Source of the DNA: UBA4733 sp036734945
GTDB taxonomy: Bacteria; Chloroflexota; UBA4733
Direction of reading: 5' to 3'
Length of the DNA stretch: 64,000 nt
NCBI GenBank assembly: GCA_036734945.1
Contig: DAIMXP010000011.1
Location: forward strand, 1 to 64,000
A program made the position numbers and the translations under genes. Every line of letters starts with the position of its first letter. Within the stretch, counting starts at the first letter, position 1. The notes under the pieces are model-generated. The model was not told where the DNA came from. It saw only the letters and a program-made list of their open reading frames with translations, and did not search any database. Shown piece after piece: positions 33,446 to 43,143 of the stretch.

Positions 33446-33475
33446 TTGTATTCTTTAGCAATGCTAAGTATTATA
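33446..33475. promoter_or_regulatory. Divergent promoter with MarR-type operator
   Basis: On the plus strand, TTGTAT (33446-33451), 17 bases, TATTAT (33469-33474) point to the MmpL gene. On the minus strand, TATAAT (33475-33470) points to marR. The perfect 13-base palindrome TTAGCAATGCTAA (33455-33467) lies inside the plus-strand spacer and just downstream of the minus-strand -10, so one bound dimer could shut both promoters. Confidence 0.75.
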
Positions 33476-33562
33476 CGCCGCAACCGACGACACGCACCCT
33501 GTAATGCAGTCACGCCGTCTCCTCGTGGTACCCTGCCCTGGCAAACTGAAGGAGATCACGCA

Positions 33563-35824
33563 TTGTTCGCTGCCTGGGCCCGCTTCGTCTATCGCCGCCG
33601 CTGGCTGACCCTGGTCGGGTCGCTGCTGCTGCTCATCATTTCCGGCGTCCTGCTGGTGCAGGGCGGCGCCCTCATCACCGCCCAGCCGAAGGGCACCGAA
33701 TCCGACCGGGCGTTGACGCTGCTGCAGAACGAGTTGCCGCACGCCGCCGGCTCCTCGATCACGGTCGTCTTCGGCAGTGCGACACTGCAGGCCACCGATC
33801 CGGCCTTCGCGCGCGCCATGCAGGCGGCGCTGGCCGGGCTGCACGGCGACCCACGCGTCAAGTCTATCCAGACGCCCTACGACAGCACGCCGCCGACTCC
33901 GGCCTGGCTGTCGCACGATGGTCGGCACGCCCTGGCCATCGTCAACCTCAAAGACGACTTTGACGTGGCGCGCAGCTACTACGCCCAGATTCGATCACTT
34001 ATCCACTCCGACCAGTTGACGGTGCAAGCGAGCGACAGCCTCGCCGTCAGCGCCGACTTCGACCGCTACCTCGCCAACGACCTGCAGCGGGCCGAAAAGG
34101 TGTCGCTGCCGCTGGCGCTGCTGCTCCTGCTGCTGGTGTTCGGCACAGTGGTGGCCGCGCTGCTGCCGCTCGGCGTCGGCCTCTGCGCCGTCCTGGGTGG
34201 GCTGGCGATCGTCTACCTGCTCTCGCGAGTGACGGACATGTCGCCCTATTCGCTGAACGTCGTCACGATCATCGGCCTGGGGGTCGCTATCGACTACTCC
34301 CTGTTCATCGTCAACCGCTTCCGCGAAGAGTTGCTGCGCGGCCTCAGCGTGGTCGACGCGCTGGCGAACAGTATGGCGACTGCCGGGCGCGCCATCACCT
34401 TCTCCGGCATCACCGTCGCCATCGGCCTGGCCGGGTTGCTCTTCTACCCGCGCTCCTATCTCTCGTCGATGGGTCTGGCCGGCGCTGCCGTGGTGGGCTT
34501 TGCCATCCTCTACGCCCTCACCTTCCTGCCGGCGTTGTTGGCCCTGCTGGGGCCGCGCGTCAACCGCTGGCGCCTGCCGTTCCTTCAGAGCAGCGCACGG
34601 TCCGGCGGTGGCTTCTGGCACTGGGTCGCCACGAACGTCATGCGCCATCCCTGGTGGGCCCTGCTGCCGGCGCTGCTCTTCATCCTGCTGGCCGCCTCGC
34701 CCCTGCTCGGCATTCGCCTGGCCAATAGCGACGTCACCGCTCTGCCGCCCGACGCCGAATCACGCCTGGGCTACGATCTGCTGATCAGCCAGTTCCCCGG
34801 CTGGAATGAGAATCAATTCTCGCTGGTTCTTTATGCGCCCGACGGGCAACCACTCAACGCCGACCGCATCGGCGCGCTGTATGACCTCAGCCGCCGTATC
34901 GCCACCCTACCACATGTGCTGCGGGTGGAAGGGCCGGTGAACCTCGACCCGAAGCTCGGCAAGGCGCAGTATCAAGCGCTGTATAGCGGCCCGCGCTCGG
35001 CCTTACCGGCGGCCATGCAGGAGGCGCTCCGCCAGAGCACCGGCGCCCACATTGCCGTGCTCTCGGTGCTGAGCGGCAGCCCGGTCGCCAGCGACGACGC
35101 CCGCAACCTGCTGCGCAGCATCCGCGCCCTGCCTGCGCCCGCCGGCAGTCAACTCCTGGTGACCGGGGCAACCGCCTACGACGTCGACACCATCCAGTTC
35201 ATCGTGCAGCACACACCGGCTGCCGTCGCCTTCGTCATCATCGTGACCTACCTGCTGCTCTTCCTGCTCACCGGCTCCGTCGTTCTGCCCCTGAAAGCCG
35301 TTGTCGTGAACCTGCTCTCTATCTCCGCCTCCTTCGGCGCCATGGTCTGGATCTTCCAGGACGGGCATTTCAGCGCCCAGTTGCATTTCCTAGCAGCTCC
35401 CCTGGACCCGACACTGCCGGTGCTGCTGTTCTGCATCATGTTCGGCCTGGCCATGGACTACGAAGTCTTCCTGGTGACGCGCATCCAGGAGGAGTACCGG
35501 CGCAGCGGCAACAACCGGGAGGCAGTAGCCTGGGGACTGGAGCGCAGCGGCCGCCTGGTGACCGGCGCGGCGGCAATCATGCTGGCCGTGTTCCTGGCCT
35601 TCGCCCTGGCGCAGATCATCATCATCAAAGCCATCGGGCTGGGCCTGGCCATCGCGGTGTTGATCGACGCCACGCTGATCCGAGCGCTGGTGGTGCCGGC
35701 CATGATGCGCCTGCTAGGCGACCTCAACTGGTGGGCGCCGCAGCCCCTGGTGCGCTTCCAACGTCGCCTGAATTGGGAGGAAGCGAGCACACCGGCTGAG
35801 GCTGCGGCAGGAGCCGAAGGCTGA
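33563..35824 (+). CDS. MmpL/RND-superfamily membrane transporter
   Basis: The 753-residue protein has the two-repeat layout of MMPL transporters: one transmembrane helix (WLTLVGSLLLLIISGVLLVQ), a large outer domain, five helices, then the pattern again. The GLGVAIDYSLFIVNRFREEL and FGLAMDYEVFLVTRIQEEYR segments are the conserved ion-coupling G-x3-DY motifs of each half. Such proteins export lipids, drugs or peptides using the proton gradient. The start is a TTG at 33563 with AAGGAG upstream. It is divergent from a MarR regulator with a shared operator, typical of a drug or lipid efflux unit. Confidence 0.9.
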   Translation: MFAAWARFVYRRRWLTLVGSLLLLIISGVLLVQGGALITAQPKGTESDRALTLLQNELPHAAGSSITVVFGSATLQATDPAFARAMQAALAGLHGDPRVKSIQTPYDSTPPTPAWLSHDGRHALAIVNLKDDFDVARSYYAQIRSLIHSDQLTVQASDSLAVSADFDRYLANDLQRAEKVSLPLALLLLLLVFGTVVAALLPLGVGLCAVLGGLAIVYLLSRVTDMSPYSLNVVTIIGLGVAIDYSLFIVNRFREELLRGLSVVDALANSMATAGRAITFSGITVAIGLAGLLFYPRSYLSSMGLAGAAVVGFAILYALTFLPALLALLGPRVNRWRLPFLQSSARSGGGFWHWVATNVMRHPWWALLPALLFILLAASPLLGIRLANSDVTALPPDAESRLGYDLLISQFPGWNENQFSLVLYAPDGQPLNADRIGALYDLSRRIATLPHVLRVEGPVNLDPKLGKAQYQALYSGPRSALPAAMQEALRQSTGAHIAVLSVLSGSPVASDDARNLLRSIRALPAPAGSQLLVTGATAYDVDTIQFIVQHTPAAVAFVIIVTYLLLFLLTGSVVLPLKAVVVNLLSISASFGAMVWIFQDGHFSAQLHFLAAPLDPTLPVLLFCIMFGLAMDYEVFLVTRIQEEYRRSGNNREAVAWGLERSGRLVTGAAAIMLAVFLAFALAQIIIIKAIGLGLAIAVLIDATLIRALVVPAMMRLLGDLNWWAPQPLVRFQRRLNWEEASTPAEAAAGAEG

Positions 35825-35866
35825 AGGCAATGCGGTTGAGTTAGCGTCGTGTAGGGGAAGAGCAGG

Positions 35867-36003
35867 GGCCGCGACTGCGGGCCCAGAGGGCGCCCCCGGC
35901 CAAGTTACCGGGGCGACTGCTGTCGCGTTTTGCTTCTGGTGCCGCGTCGCAGCGCGACCGCAGTCGCCCCCAGTCGCTTGGCCGCAGACCGCAGTCGCGG
36001 CCT
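35867..36003. repeat. Family-A palindromic repeat (GACTGCGGTC subtype)
   Basis: The left arm GGGGCCGCGACTGCGGGCCC and the right arm GGCCGCAGACCGCAGTCGCG flank a loop around TTTTGCTTCTGGTGCCGC, with inner arms GCGACTGCTGTCGCG and GCGCGACCGCAGTCGC. The element fills most of the gap between the MmpL gene and the converging exporter locus, where it could terminate both. Confidence 0.8.
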
Positions 36004-36072
36004 TGGATGCACGGGTACAAACGCCGTTCACTTGCTATGCACCGACTTGCGTCCCCCTCTGCCCGCCGCCCG

Positions 36073-39000
36073 TCAGGCCAACTGGCGCTTGACCAGGTCC
36101 GCGAAGGGACCGCGCTGGTTCAGCAGTTCGGCGTAGGCGCCGCTCTGCGCCAGCCGGCCACCAACCAACACGTAGACGCGGTCGGCGCGGCGGATCGTGC
36201 TCAGGCGGTGGGCGATGACGATGCGGGTCGTGTGCAACACCTCCAGGTTCTTGCTCACGGTCTCTTGCGTCCGGTTGTCCAGGGCGCTGGTGGCCTCATC
36301 GAACAGCATCAGGCGCGGCTTGGCCACGACCGCCCGGGCGATCATCAGCCGCTGGCGCTGACCGCCGGAGAGCGTGGCGCCGCCGGCGGTGATCACCGTG
36401 TGCATGCCCATGGGCATCTGGCGAGTGTCCTCATCCAGACCAGACATGCGGGCAGCCTCCCAGGCGTCCTCCAGGGTCAGGTCTAAGGTGCCGATGATGT
36501 TCTGGTAGATGCTGCCAGGCATGAGGCGCGCCTCCTGCAGCACCACGCCGATCTGGCGGCGCACTGCCTGCACGTCCAGCTTCGTCAGGTCCTGCCCGTT
36601 GTAGTACACCGAGCCGGCCTCCGGCGTCTCGAAGCCCAACAGCAAGCGGAAGAGCGACGACTTGCCGGAGCCGGAGGGGCCGACGATCGCCACGAACTCG
36701 CCCGGTCGCACGCGCAGCGAGACGTCGTTGAGCGCCAGCGGGCCATCCGCCTTATAGCGAAAGGAGACCTGGTTGATCTCGATATCACCGCTGAGGACGC
36801 CGGGGTCGGTGCGCTCGGCGCGCGCCTCCGGCGCGGTCACAAGGATGGGCTTCAGCCGCTCGTACACGGGAATCACGTTCAGCACCGACACGAACGCCGC
36901 ATTCATCGCCAGCATCGCCACCAGGAACTGGGCGAAGGCTGCATAGAAGGCCACAAAGGTGCCGGGCGAGAGGCTGGCGCCATGCCAGGCGACCACGGCG
37001 AACAGCACGAGCGCCGTCAGCAGCGGAGCCGCGGCGTTGAAGGCGTTCAGTTGATTACCGATGCGCCGCACTCGAAAGGCGAGGGCCTTCTGGACGCTAA
37101 ATTGCTCCGCCCAACGGGCGAAGTCGCGGCCTTCCGAGCCGGTCATCTGGAGCTTGGCGATGCCGGTCAACAGTTGCAAGACGAGGCCACTGATGTTCCC
37201 TCCCAGTTCCAGCAGCGGACGTTGCTGCCGAATCTGGCGGTAGCTGCCCAGCATCGTCACGCCCAGGAGGACGGCCACGAGCGCGGTAGCGGCCAGCGCC
37301 AGCGGCACATCGAAGTAGAACAGGACAGCGAAGCTGAACAGGCCAAATATCGCCCCCAGGATGGCGGAGACCGTGGCGCCGGTGAGCATCTGCCGGATCG
37401 CGTCGATGCCCGCGCCGCGCACTGCGAGATCGCGGGCCGAATACTGGCGCAGAAAGGGCACCGGCATGGCCAGCAGCCGGTCCCAGACGGCCGCCTGGAT
37501 CACCACGTCTACCTTGCCCTCGACGCGCAGGGTGGCGACACCGCGCGTCACCTCGAAGAGGGCGCCCGCCGCGGCGAGCAGCAGCAGCGCGACCACCAGC
37601 AACAGGAGTTGCCCCCCGTCGCCGGCCGGAATGACAGAGTTGAGCAGCGTAGCCGTCACCAACGGCACACCGACACCCAGCGCGCCACCCAGGGCGCCCA
37701 GCAGAATCACCGCCAGGAGGTCCCCCCAGCGGCCACGCAGGCCGAAAGCGAGCACCTCGCGGGCGCCGAGCGCCCGCTCCGGCAAGGGCCGGTAGAACAT
37801 GATGGCGCTGGGCGCCAGCCCTGACGGCGCGCTCATGACGATGCCCTGGGCCGCTCCGGCGAGACGGCAAGCGGCCAGCAAGGTGGGATCATCGCCGCCC
37901 GACCACACTGCCGCGGCACGTGGTTGCAGGACGGCAGCCAGTCGGCTAAGGGTGCGCTGCATGGAGCGCTGATCGGCGACCAGCTTCGCTTCCAGCCGCT
38001 CCGCCTCCTGCAGCAGACCGCCCAGTTGCACCAGTTGGTTGACCGGACCCAGGAAGCTGGCCATGAGCGTCTGGAAGGCGACCAGCATACCGATCGACAT
38101 GGCGCCGTGCATGATCCGCAAGCCGCCAACCTCCAGGATCGCCGCCACGTTGACGGCCGTCAGCAACGGCGGAATGGCGGAGAGGGCCAGCGAGGACAGA
38201 CCGCGGTCCCGTTCGGCGTTGCTCAGGCTGGCCTGGTGGCCCGCCCAGCGCCGCGACGTTGAGCGCCGCGATGACCACGCTCAACAGCGTCAACGGCACG
38301 TCGTAGCGGAGCATGGCCAGCGCGTAGAAGGCGATGGTGATGACGCCGAGCACGGCGGTAGCCAACTGACCGGACAGCAGTTGCGCCACGCGATCATTGA
38401 TGGCGACGCGGGAGCCGATCTCGCCGGGATAGCGCTGGGTGTAAAATTCCACCGGCAGATGCAGGACGTGCCAGAAGAAGGTGCTGGCGGTGCTCAGGGC
38501 CAGCTTGGTTTCCAGGCGCAGCAGGTAGTGCTGCTGCAGCCATGTCAGCGCGGCGCGCAGCACCGCGGTGATCGCCAGCTCGACGAGCAACGGCGCCACC
38601 CACCCCTGCAGCCGCTGCACCAGGTAGCCATCGACGAAGGCGCGGATAAAGGCCGGCAGCGCCAGCCCCGGCACGACCAGCGCCAGGCTGGCCAGGATGG
38701 CGAAGGCCAGGGCCGACTCCGAGCCACGCAAACGCGGCCGGAGCGCGGCGAGGAGGCTATGCCGGGCGCCGCCGCGCTGAAACTCGGGACCTCGCTCAAA
38801 GGTCAGCGCCACCCCGGTGAAGGACGCGCCAAACTCCTGCAGCGTCACCGTGCGCGGCCCGCTCGCCGGGTCGTTGAGGAACACGCGGTCCTTGCCGAAC
38901 CCCTCGACGACCAGGTAATGGTTGAAGTTCCAGAAGACGATCAGCGGCAGCGGCAGCAACCGGAGGGATTCCGGTTCTTTGCGAAAGCCGCGGGCGACCA

Positions 39001-39268
39001 GGCCGTAGGAGCGGGCCGCCCGCACCAGGTTGCTCGCCTTGCTGCCGTCTCGCGAGACACCACAGGCGATTCGCAGTTCCTCCAGCGAGACGCTCCGCCC
39101 GTGGTAGCCGAGGATGATCGCCAGCGCAGCAGCGCCGCACTCCACCGCCTCCATCTGGAGCACGGTCGGCGTCTTCACCCGCAGGGACCGGGGCGACGCC
39201 TTGTGCTCCTCCCCCGGCGGTTGTTGCGGTCGCTCCAGGGTTGCTGCCAACCGCCACCTACCCTTCAC
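36073..39268 (-). pseudogene. NHLM-type peptide exporter: C39 peptidase-permease of one subunit joined to the permease-ATPase of the second
   Basis: The first 440 residues (GTG at 39268) are a complete C39 leader peptidase (QMEAVECGAAALAIILGYHG with the catalytic cysteine, NFNHYLVVEG with the histidine, LNDPASG with the aspartate) followed by a permease domain. Near 38250 the frame changes and about 60 residues of permease are missing. The rest runs SFLGPVNQLVQLGGLLQEAE, then directly into the second NHLM subunit (LLAACRLAGAAQGIV, MFYRPLPERALGAREVLAFG), its permease, and one ATPase domain (Walker A GPSGSGKSS, LSGGQRQR, Walker B LMLFDEATSALD). The first subunit's ATPase domain and about 100 residues of the second are absent. 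It starts inside the HlyD-like gene's stop codon. Confidence 0.75.
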
Positions 39269-40092
39269 TGACCAAGGCTGATGAGGTGGTGTGTGCTCAA
39301 CACGATCGTCGCCGTGGCCAGTGTCCCACCGTGCAACGCCGTGGACGGCCCCACGCCGAGCGACCAGGCGTAGCCGCTCGGCGTGGCCGAGCCCGGCGTG
39401 AGGGCGACGTCGACCTCAATCGGCGCGCCGCCGGCCGCGAAGGTCCGCGCCAGTTCGGCCGTACCCAGCGTGTGCTGCAGTTCCGCATTCGTGGCAGGGA
39501 AGTCCCCCACCGTCCGAACGACGCCGCGCAGGAAGCCATACTGGTCGCGGCCAAAGCCCGAAGGCGACACCTGGACTTCCATACCCGGTCGGATCTGGGG
39601 TTGCTCGCTGAGCGGTACGAACAGCGCCAACTCGAGCGTCCCCGCCGCCGGCTCCAACGTCAGCAGCGGCGTGCCCAGCGTCACCAGGTCGCCGTTGCCG
39701 ACACTGACGGCGAGCACACGTCCCGCCGTGGCGCTCTTGACGGCGAGCGGCGTGCTGCTGTCGCTGACGTACAGCGTGGCGACGACCTCGCCGGCCGTCA
39801 CCGCCTCGCCGGGCCGCACCGCGATGGCACTGACTCGCCCAGCGACCGGCGCCGCAACGCCCTCGCTTCCACCCGCGCGCACGAGCATCCCTTGCGCGGT
39901 CACGGTAGCCGGCACGCTGCCGAGCAGCCCCCAGAGCAGACCCAGGACCACCAGGATGCCCAACCCGGCCAGCGCCAGCCAGGCCCTCGGTGACGTAGCC
40001 TGCAGCAGCGTATCGAGGTGCTCGGGTGCCGTCAGGCGATCCAACGCCTCCTGACGGAAGAGCCGCTTCGCGGCGTCTGGCTGAGAGAGCAC
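39265..40092 (-). CDS. HlyD-family secretion protein of the NHLM peptide exporter
   Basis: The 275-residue protein has the membrane-fusion layout: a cytoplasmic start FRQEALDRLTAPEHLDTLLQ, one transmembrane helix (WLALAGLGILVVLGLLWGLL) and a lipoyl/biotinyl-like hairpin in two halves (VTAQGMLVRAG, AGRVLAVSVGNGDLVTLGTP), ending STHHLISLGQ. The first segment is typical of NHLM-system HlyD proteins, which link the inner-membrane ABC exporter to the outside. The start is a GTG at 40092. Its stop codon overlaps the start of the exporter gene by four bases. Of the exporter genes it is the only one that appears intact. Confidence 0.85.
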   Translation of the reverse strand: MLSQPDAAKRLFRQEALDRLTAPEHLDTLLQATSPRAWLALAGLGILVVLGLLWGLLGSVPATVTAQGMLVRAGGSEGVAAPVAGRVSAIAVRPGEAVTAGEVVATLYVSDSSTPLAVKSATAGRVLAVSVGNGDLVTLGTPLLTLEPAAGTLELALFVPLSEQPQIRPGMEVQVSPSGFGRDQYGFLRGVVRTVGDFPATNAELQHTLGTAELARTFAAGGAPIEVDVALTPGSATPSGYAWSLGVGPSTALHGGTLATATIVLSTHHLISLGQ

Positions 40093-40217
40093 CGCTGTCC
40101 CCCCAACTTGGCATCAACGGTGACGACCAGGTGCTCCTGGCGTCAAGCACACAGCGCATGCTTGTCAACAAGGAGTAACACATAGGACAGCGGGGCGCTG
40201 TCGGCTGGTACTTTCGG

Positions 40218-42407
40218 TTAGGATGCCGGGGCTGCGCCGTCCTCGCCCGCCCGTCCCTCTCGCACAAACGCCGCATACCGGCCCTCAGCAGCCATGAGGT
40301 CATCGTGGCGGCCGCGTTCCGCCACCTCCCCGTCGTGCATCACAATGATCTGGTCGGCGTCACGCACGGTAGCGAGGCGATGGGTGACGACGATGCGCGT
40401 GCTGCCCATTTGCCGGAGATTGGCTTCCACCTGGCGCTCGGTGAGCGAGTCAAGGGCGCTCGTCGCTTCATCGAGCAGGAGAATCGGCGCGCGCTGGAGG
40501 AAGGCCCTGGCCAGCAGCAGGCGTTGGCGTTGGCCGCCTGACACATTGGCGCCGTTCTCCCCGGCAAAGGTCTTATAGCCCTGTGGGAGGCGCATAATGT
40601 CGTCGTCGATCAGCGCTAGACGCGCTGCGGCGCGCACCTGGGCCATGGGCACATCGTTGCGGCCCAGGGCAATGTTGTAGCGCAACGTCTGGTGCATGAT
40701 CCCCGCCCCTTGCAGCGACACCCCCAACTGGCGCCGCACGGAGGGGAGATCGAGGTCCGTTAGCGCCTGGCCGTCGTAACGAATACACCCTTCGGTCGGC
40801 GCGTAGAAACCCAGCAGCAGTTTGATCAGCGTGCTCTTGCCGGCGCCGCCGGCGCCGACGATCGCCACCTTCTGGCCCGGCTCGACCTGCAACGACACGT
40901 CGCGCAGCACCCAGGGCGCCGTCGGGTTATAGCGAAAGCTCACCTGCTCCAACGCCAGCCGGCCGGTGAGGACAGGCGCCGGACGGACAGCGTCGCCGAC
41001 CTGCTCCGGTACCGCCGCCAGCGTGGCGTTGAGCCGCTGCACGTTCGCCACGATCCCTTGCAGGGTGCGGATATGGCCGATCAGGTCAGCCAGCGGCCGG
41101 AACATGAGATAGGCTGTGAGGTTGAGGGCCAGCGTGACGCCGAGCGTGAGGCGTCCGGTGTGTACCTGCTGCATGCCGACCAGCAGCAGCAGCACCGGAC
41201 CCAGCGATGCAAAGCCGGTGGTGAGCAGCTCGTAGAGCGTGCGGGTCTGGCTATGGGCGAGTTGCACATTGAGGTGCTTGTGTAGCAGGTTCCGCCAGTA
41301 GGCGAAGAAGGACTCCTCGGCGCCGGTCACCTTGACGCTCTCCATGTCCCGCACGACACGCAGCAGATAGGCAGCCTCCGCCAGGCGGGCGTCGCGTTCC
41401 TCGTGCGCCAGCACGATCAGCGGTCGATAGCTCAGCAGCAGCGCTGCCAGTTGCCCGGTCAGCAAGGTCAAGGCGATGAGACCCAGGAGCGGTGAGAAGG
41501 CGAAGATGGTAGCGCCGTAGAGCAACAGCGTCAGGCCGTCGAAGAGCAGCGCCAGCGTCTGCACGTTGAGCGCCTCGCGCAAGGCGCTGCTTTGTTGCAC
41601 CTGCCAGGCGAGGGCGTCGCGCCCCTGGCGCTGGAAGAAGGTGTAGGGCAGACTGAGGATGTGGCGGAACAGAGCGGGCATCAGCAGCAGGTCCAACCGC
41701 TCCCGCAGGTACACCAGCAAGACCGCGCGCAGGTACGTCGCCACCAGGCGAGCAAGGCTCAACAGCAGCAACGCCAGGGCGGCGATCGCCAACAGGTCGG
41801 CCCGCCGCGTTGGCAGCACCCGGTCGACCAGGAGGGCCAGCAGCAGTGGTCCCGCCAACGTCAGGAGTTGCACGAGCAGCGTGGCGATCAACACCTGCGC
41901 CAGCAGACCGGCGACGCCGGGTACGCGACGCAGCGAGCCGGCGTAGACGCGCCACGCTGCCGGCCCGGCCCGCGCTCGGCGCGCGAAGTCCGGCCCCGGC
42001 GCGAAACTGAGCACCACGCCGGTGTACTGCTTGCTGAACTCCGCCATGGGTAGCCAGTGCCGGCCCAGACCAGGATCGGCCAGCAGCACCCGCTGCGGCG
42101 TGTACTCCTCCAACACCGCGAAGTGGTTGAACACCATGTGGACAATGACGGGCAGCTTCAGGCTCGGCAGGTGCGCGAGGTCACAGGCGTAGCCCTTACC
42201 CTCCAGACCAAAGCCGCGCGCAACCTGCAGCAACTGGCCGGCGGTGACGCCGTCGCGCCCGATGCCTGCCGCGGCGTAGCATTCGGCCAGGCTGGTCTTG
42301 CGGCCAAATTAGCCCAGCAGCATGGCCAGGGAAGCGGCGCCGCACTCCGTGACATCCGACTGGTAGACCAGAGGCACCCGCCGCCGGCGCGAACGGCCGC
42401 CATTCAC
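40218..42407 (-). pseudogene. C39-peptidase ABC peptide exporter with a nonsense codon in the peptidase domain
   Basis: Read from a GTG at 42407, the frame gives VYQSDVTECGAASLAMLLG, then TAA (42311-42309), then FGRKTSLAECYAAAGIGRDG and a full exporter. Cysteine (TECGAAS), histidine (FNHFAVLE) and aspartate (ADPGLGRHW) of the C39 site are all present, as are six membrane helices and the ATPase (Walker A VGAGGAGKST, VSGGQRQR, Walker B ILLLDEATSALD). The stop removes the catalytic cysteine from anything translated downstream. A restart at the ATG near 42233 would make an exporter lacking an active peptidase. It overlaps the 63-residue gene before it. Confidence 0.8.
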
Positions 42408-42595
42408 GGCGTCAGACCGGCCAACAGAGTAGACAGCGCCAGCAGCCCGCCCACTAGAAGCAGGGCGCATGCCGCCCAGAGCAGCAAGAAGCTGCGCGGC
42501 GTGATCAGCCGGGGTTGATGAATCTCTTCATCCGGCAGTTCGTCGTGCCGCAGCGCGGCGGCGCGAAAAACCGATTCCCGCGTCGGCGACGCCAT
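42404..42595 (-). CDS. Small single-span membrane protein heading the exporter locus
   Basis: The 63-residue protein has a charged 32-residue front (FRAAALRHDELPDEEIHQPR) and one transmembrane helix (FLLLWAACALLLVGGLLALS). The front plus helix resembles the N-terminal end of the HlyD-like proteins in such exporters, so it may be a truncated adaptor or a dedicated small subunit. GGGGAGCT precedes the ATG. Its stop overlaps the GTG start of the C39 exporter gene, which indicates coupled translation. Confidence 0.6.
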   Translation of the reverse strand: MASPTRESVFRAAALRHDELPDEEIHQPRLITPRSFLLLWAACALLLVGGLLALSTLLAGLTP

Positions 42596-42757
42596 AGCTC
42601 CCCTTTTCTTCTCTCAGCAGCCACCAGGGGCAAACGGCCAACCCAGGCAGACAAGGCCAGTCTACGGCAGGTTCTTGTGATGGTACAGGAAGCTCCGACG
42701 TTGGAGTGCGCCGCAAAGTATGGCGAAGCAAGGGAACGATATTTATTGGCGTACCAA

Positions 42758-42940
42758 CGGGCCGCGATTGCGATCGGCGGCCAAGTGACGAGGGCGACTG
42801 TGGTCGTTTGGGAATACCGTCATCGGTTCAGAACGCGACCACAGTCGCCCTCGTCACTTGGCCGCCGATCGCAATCGCGGCCCTGTTACTCGGTTTACAA
42901 ATACCGCTCCCTGGCTATGCAAAACTTTGCGATGCACTCT
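42758..42940. repeat. Complete family-A palindromic repeat with tail
   Basis: This is the clearest copy. The left arm GGCCGCGATTGCGATCGGCG, then GGCCAAGTGACGAGGGCGAC, and the right arm its reverse complement, enclose a loop of about 32 bases (42815-42842). The tail AAATACCGCTCCCTGGCTAT and GCAAAACTTTGCG follows at 42898-42932, and a partial reverse tail lies at 42703-42745. The whole gene-free stretch 42596-43143 is otherwise without recognisable features. Confidence 0.85.
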
Positions 42941-43143
42941 TACAGTACGGGATGCAACGCCGCCCCTTTGATTGTGCTACACTCACGCCATCGCCTCCAC
43001 GGTGATTGCCCCGCCGGCACTTCGACGGATCGTCGTTACTAAGCACGTAACCAAAACAATGGCATGCTTTTTCAGCCGATCTCCTCTGGAGCGATCCATG
43101 CCAAAGTTATGGCCACATGCTTAGAAATGAGGAGAGTCAGCAC

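Noticed and set aside
38039..39271. 410-residue plus-strand frame
   Set aside because: It lies antisense to the C39-permease region, which has clear catalytic motifs on the other strand.
42309..42311. Recoding of the TAA in the C39 exporter
   Set aside because: TAA has no known recoding to an amino acid in bacteria of this type; a point mutation explains it.
37324..42595. Complete functional NHLM bacteriocin cluster
   Set aside because: No modification enzyme (LanM, radical SAM, YcaO) is present, no intact precursor, and two of the exporter genes are broken.
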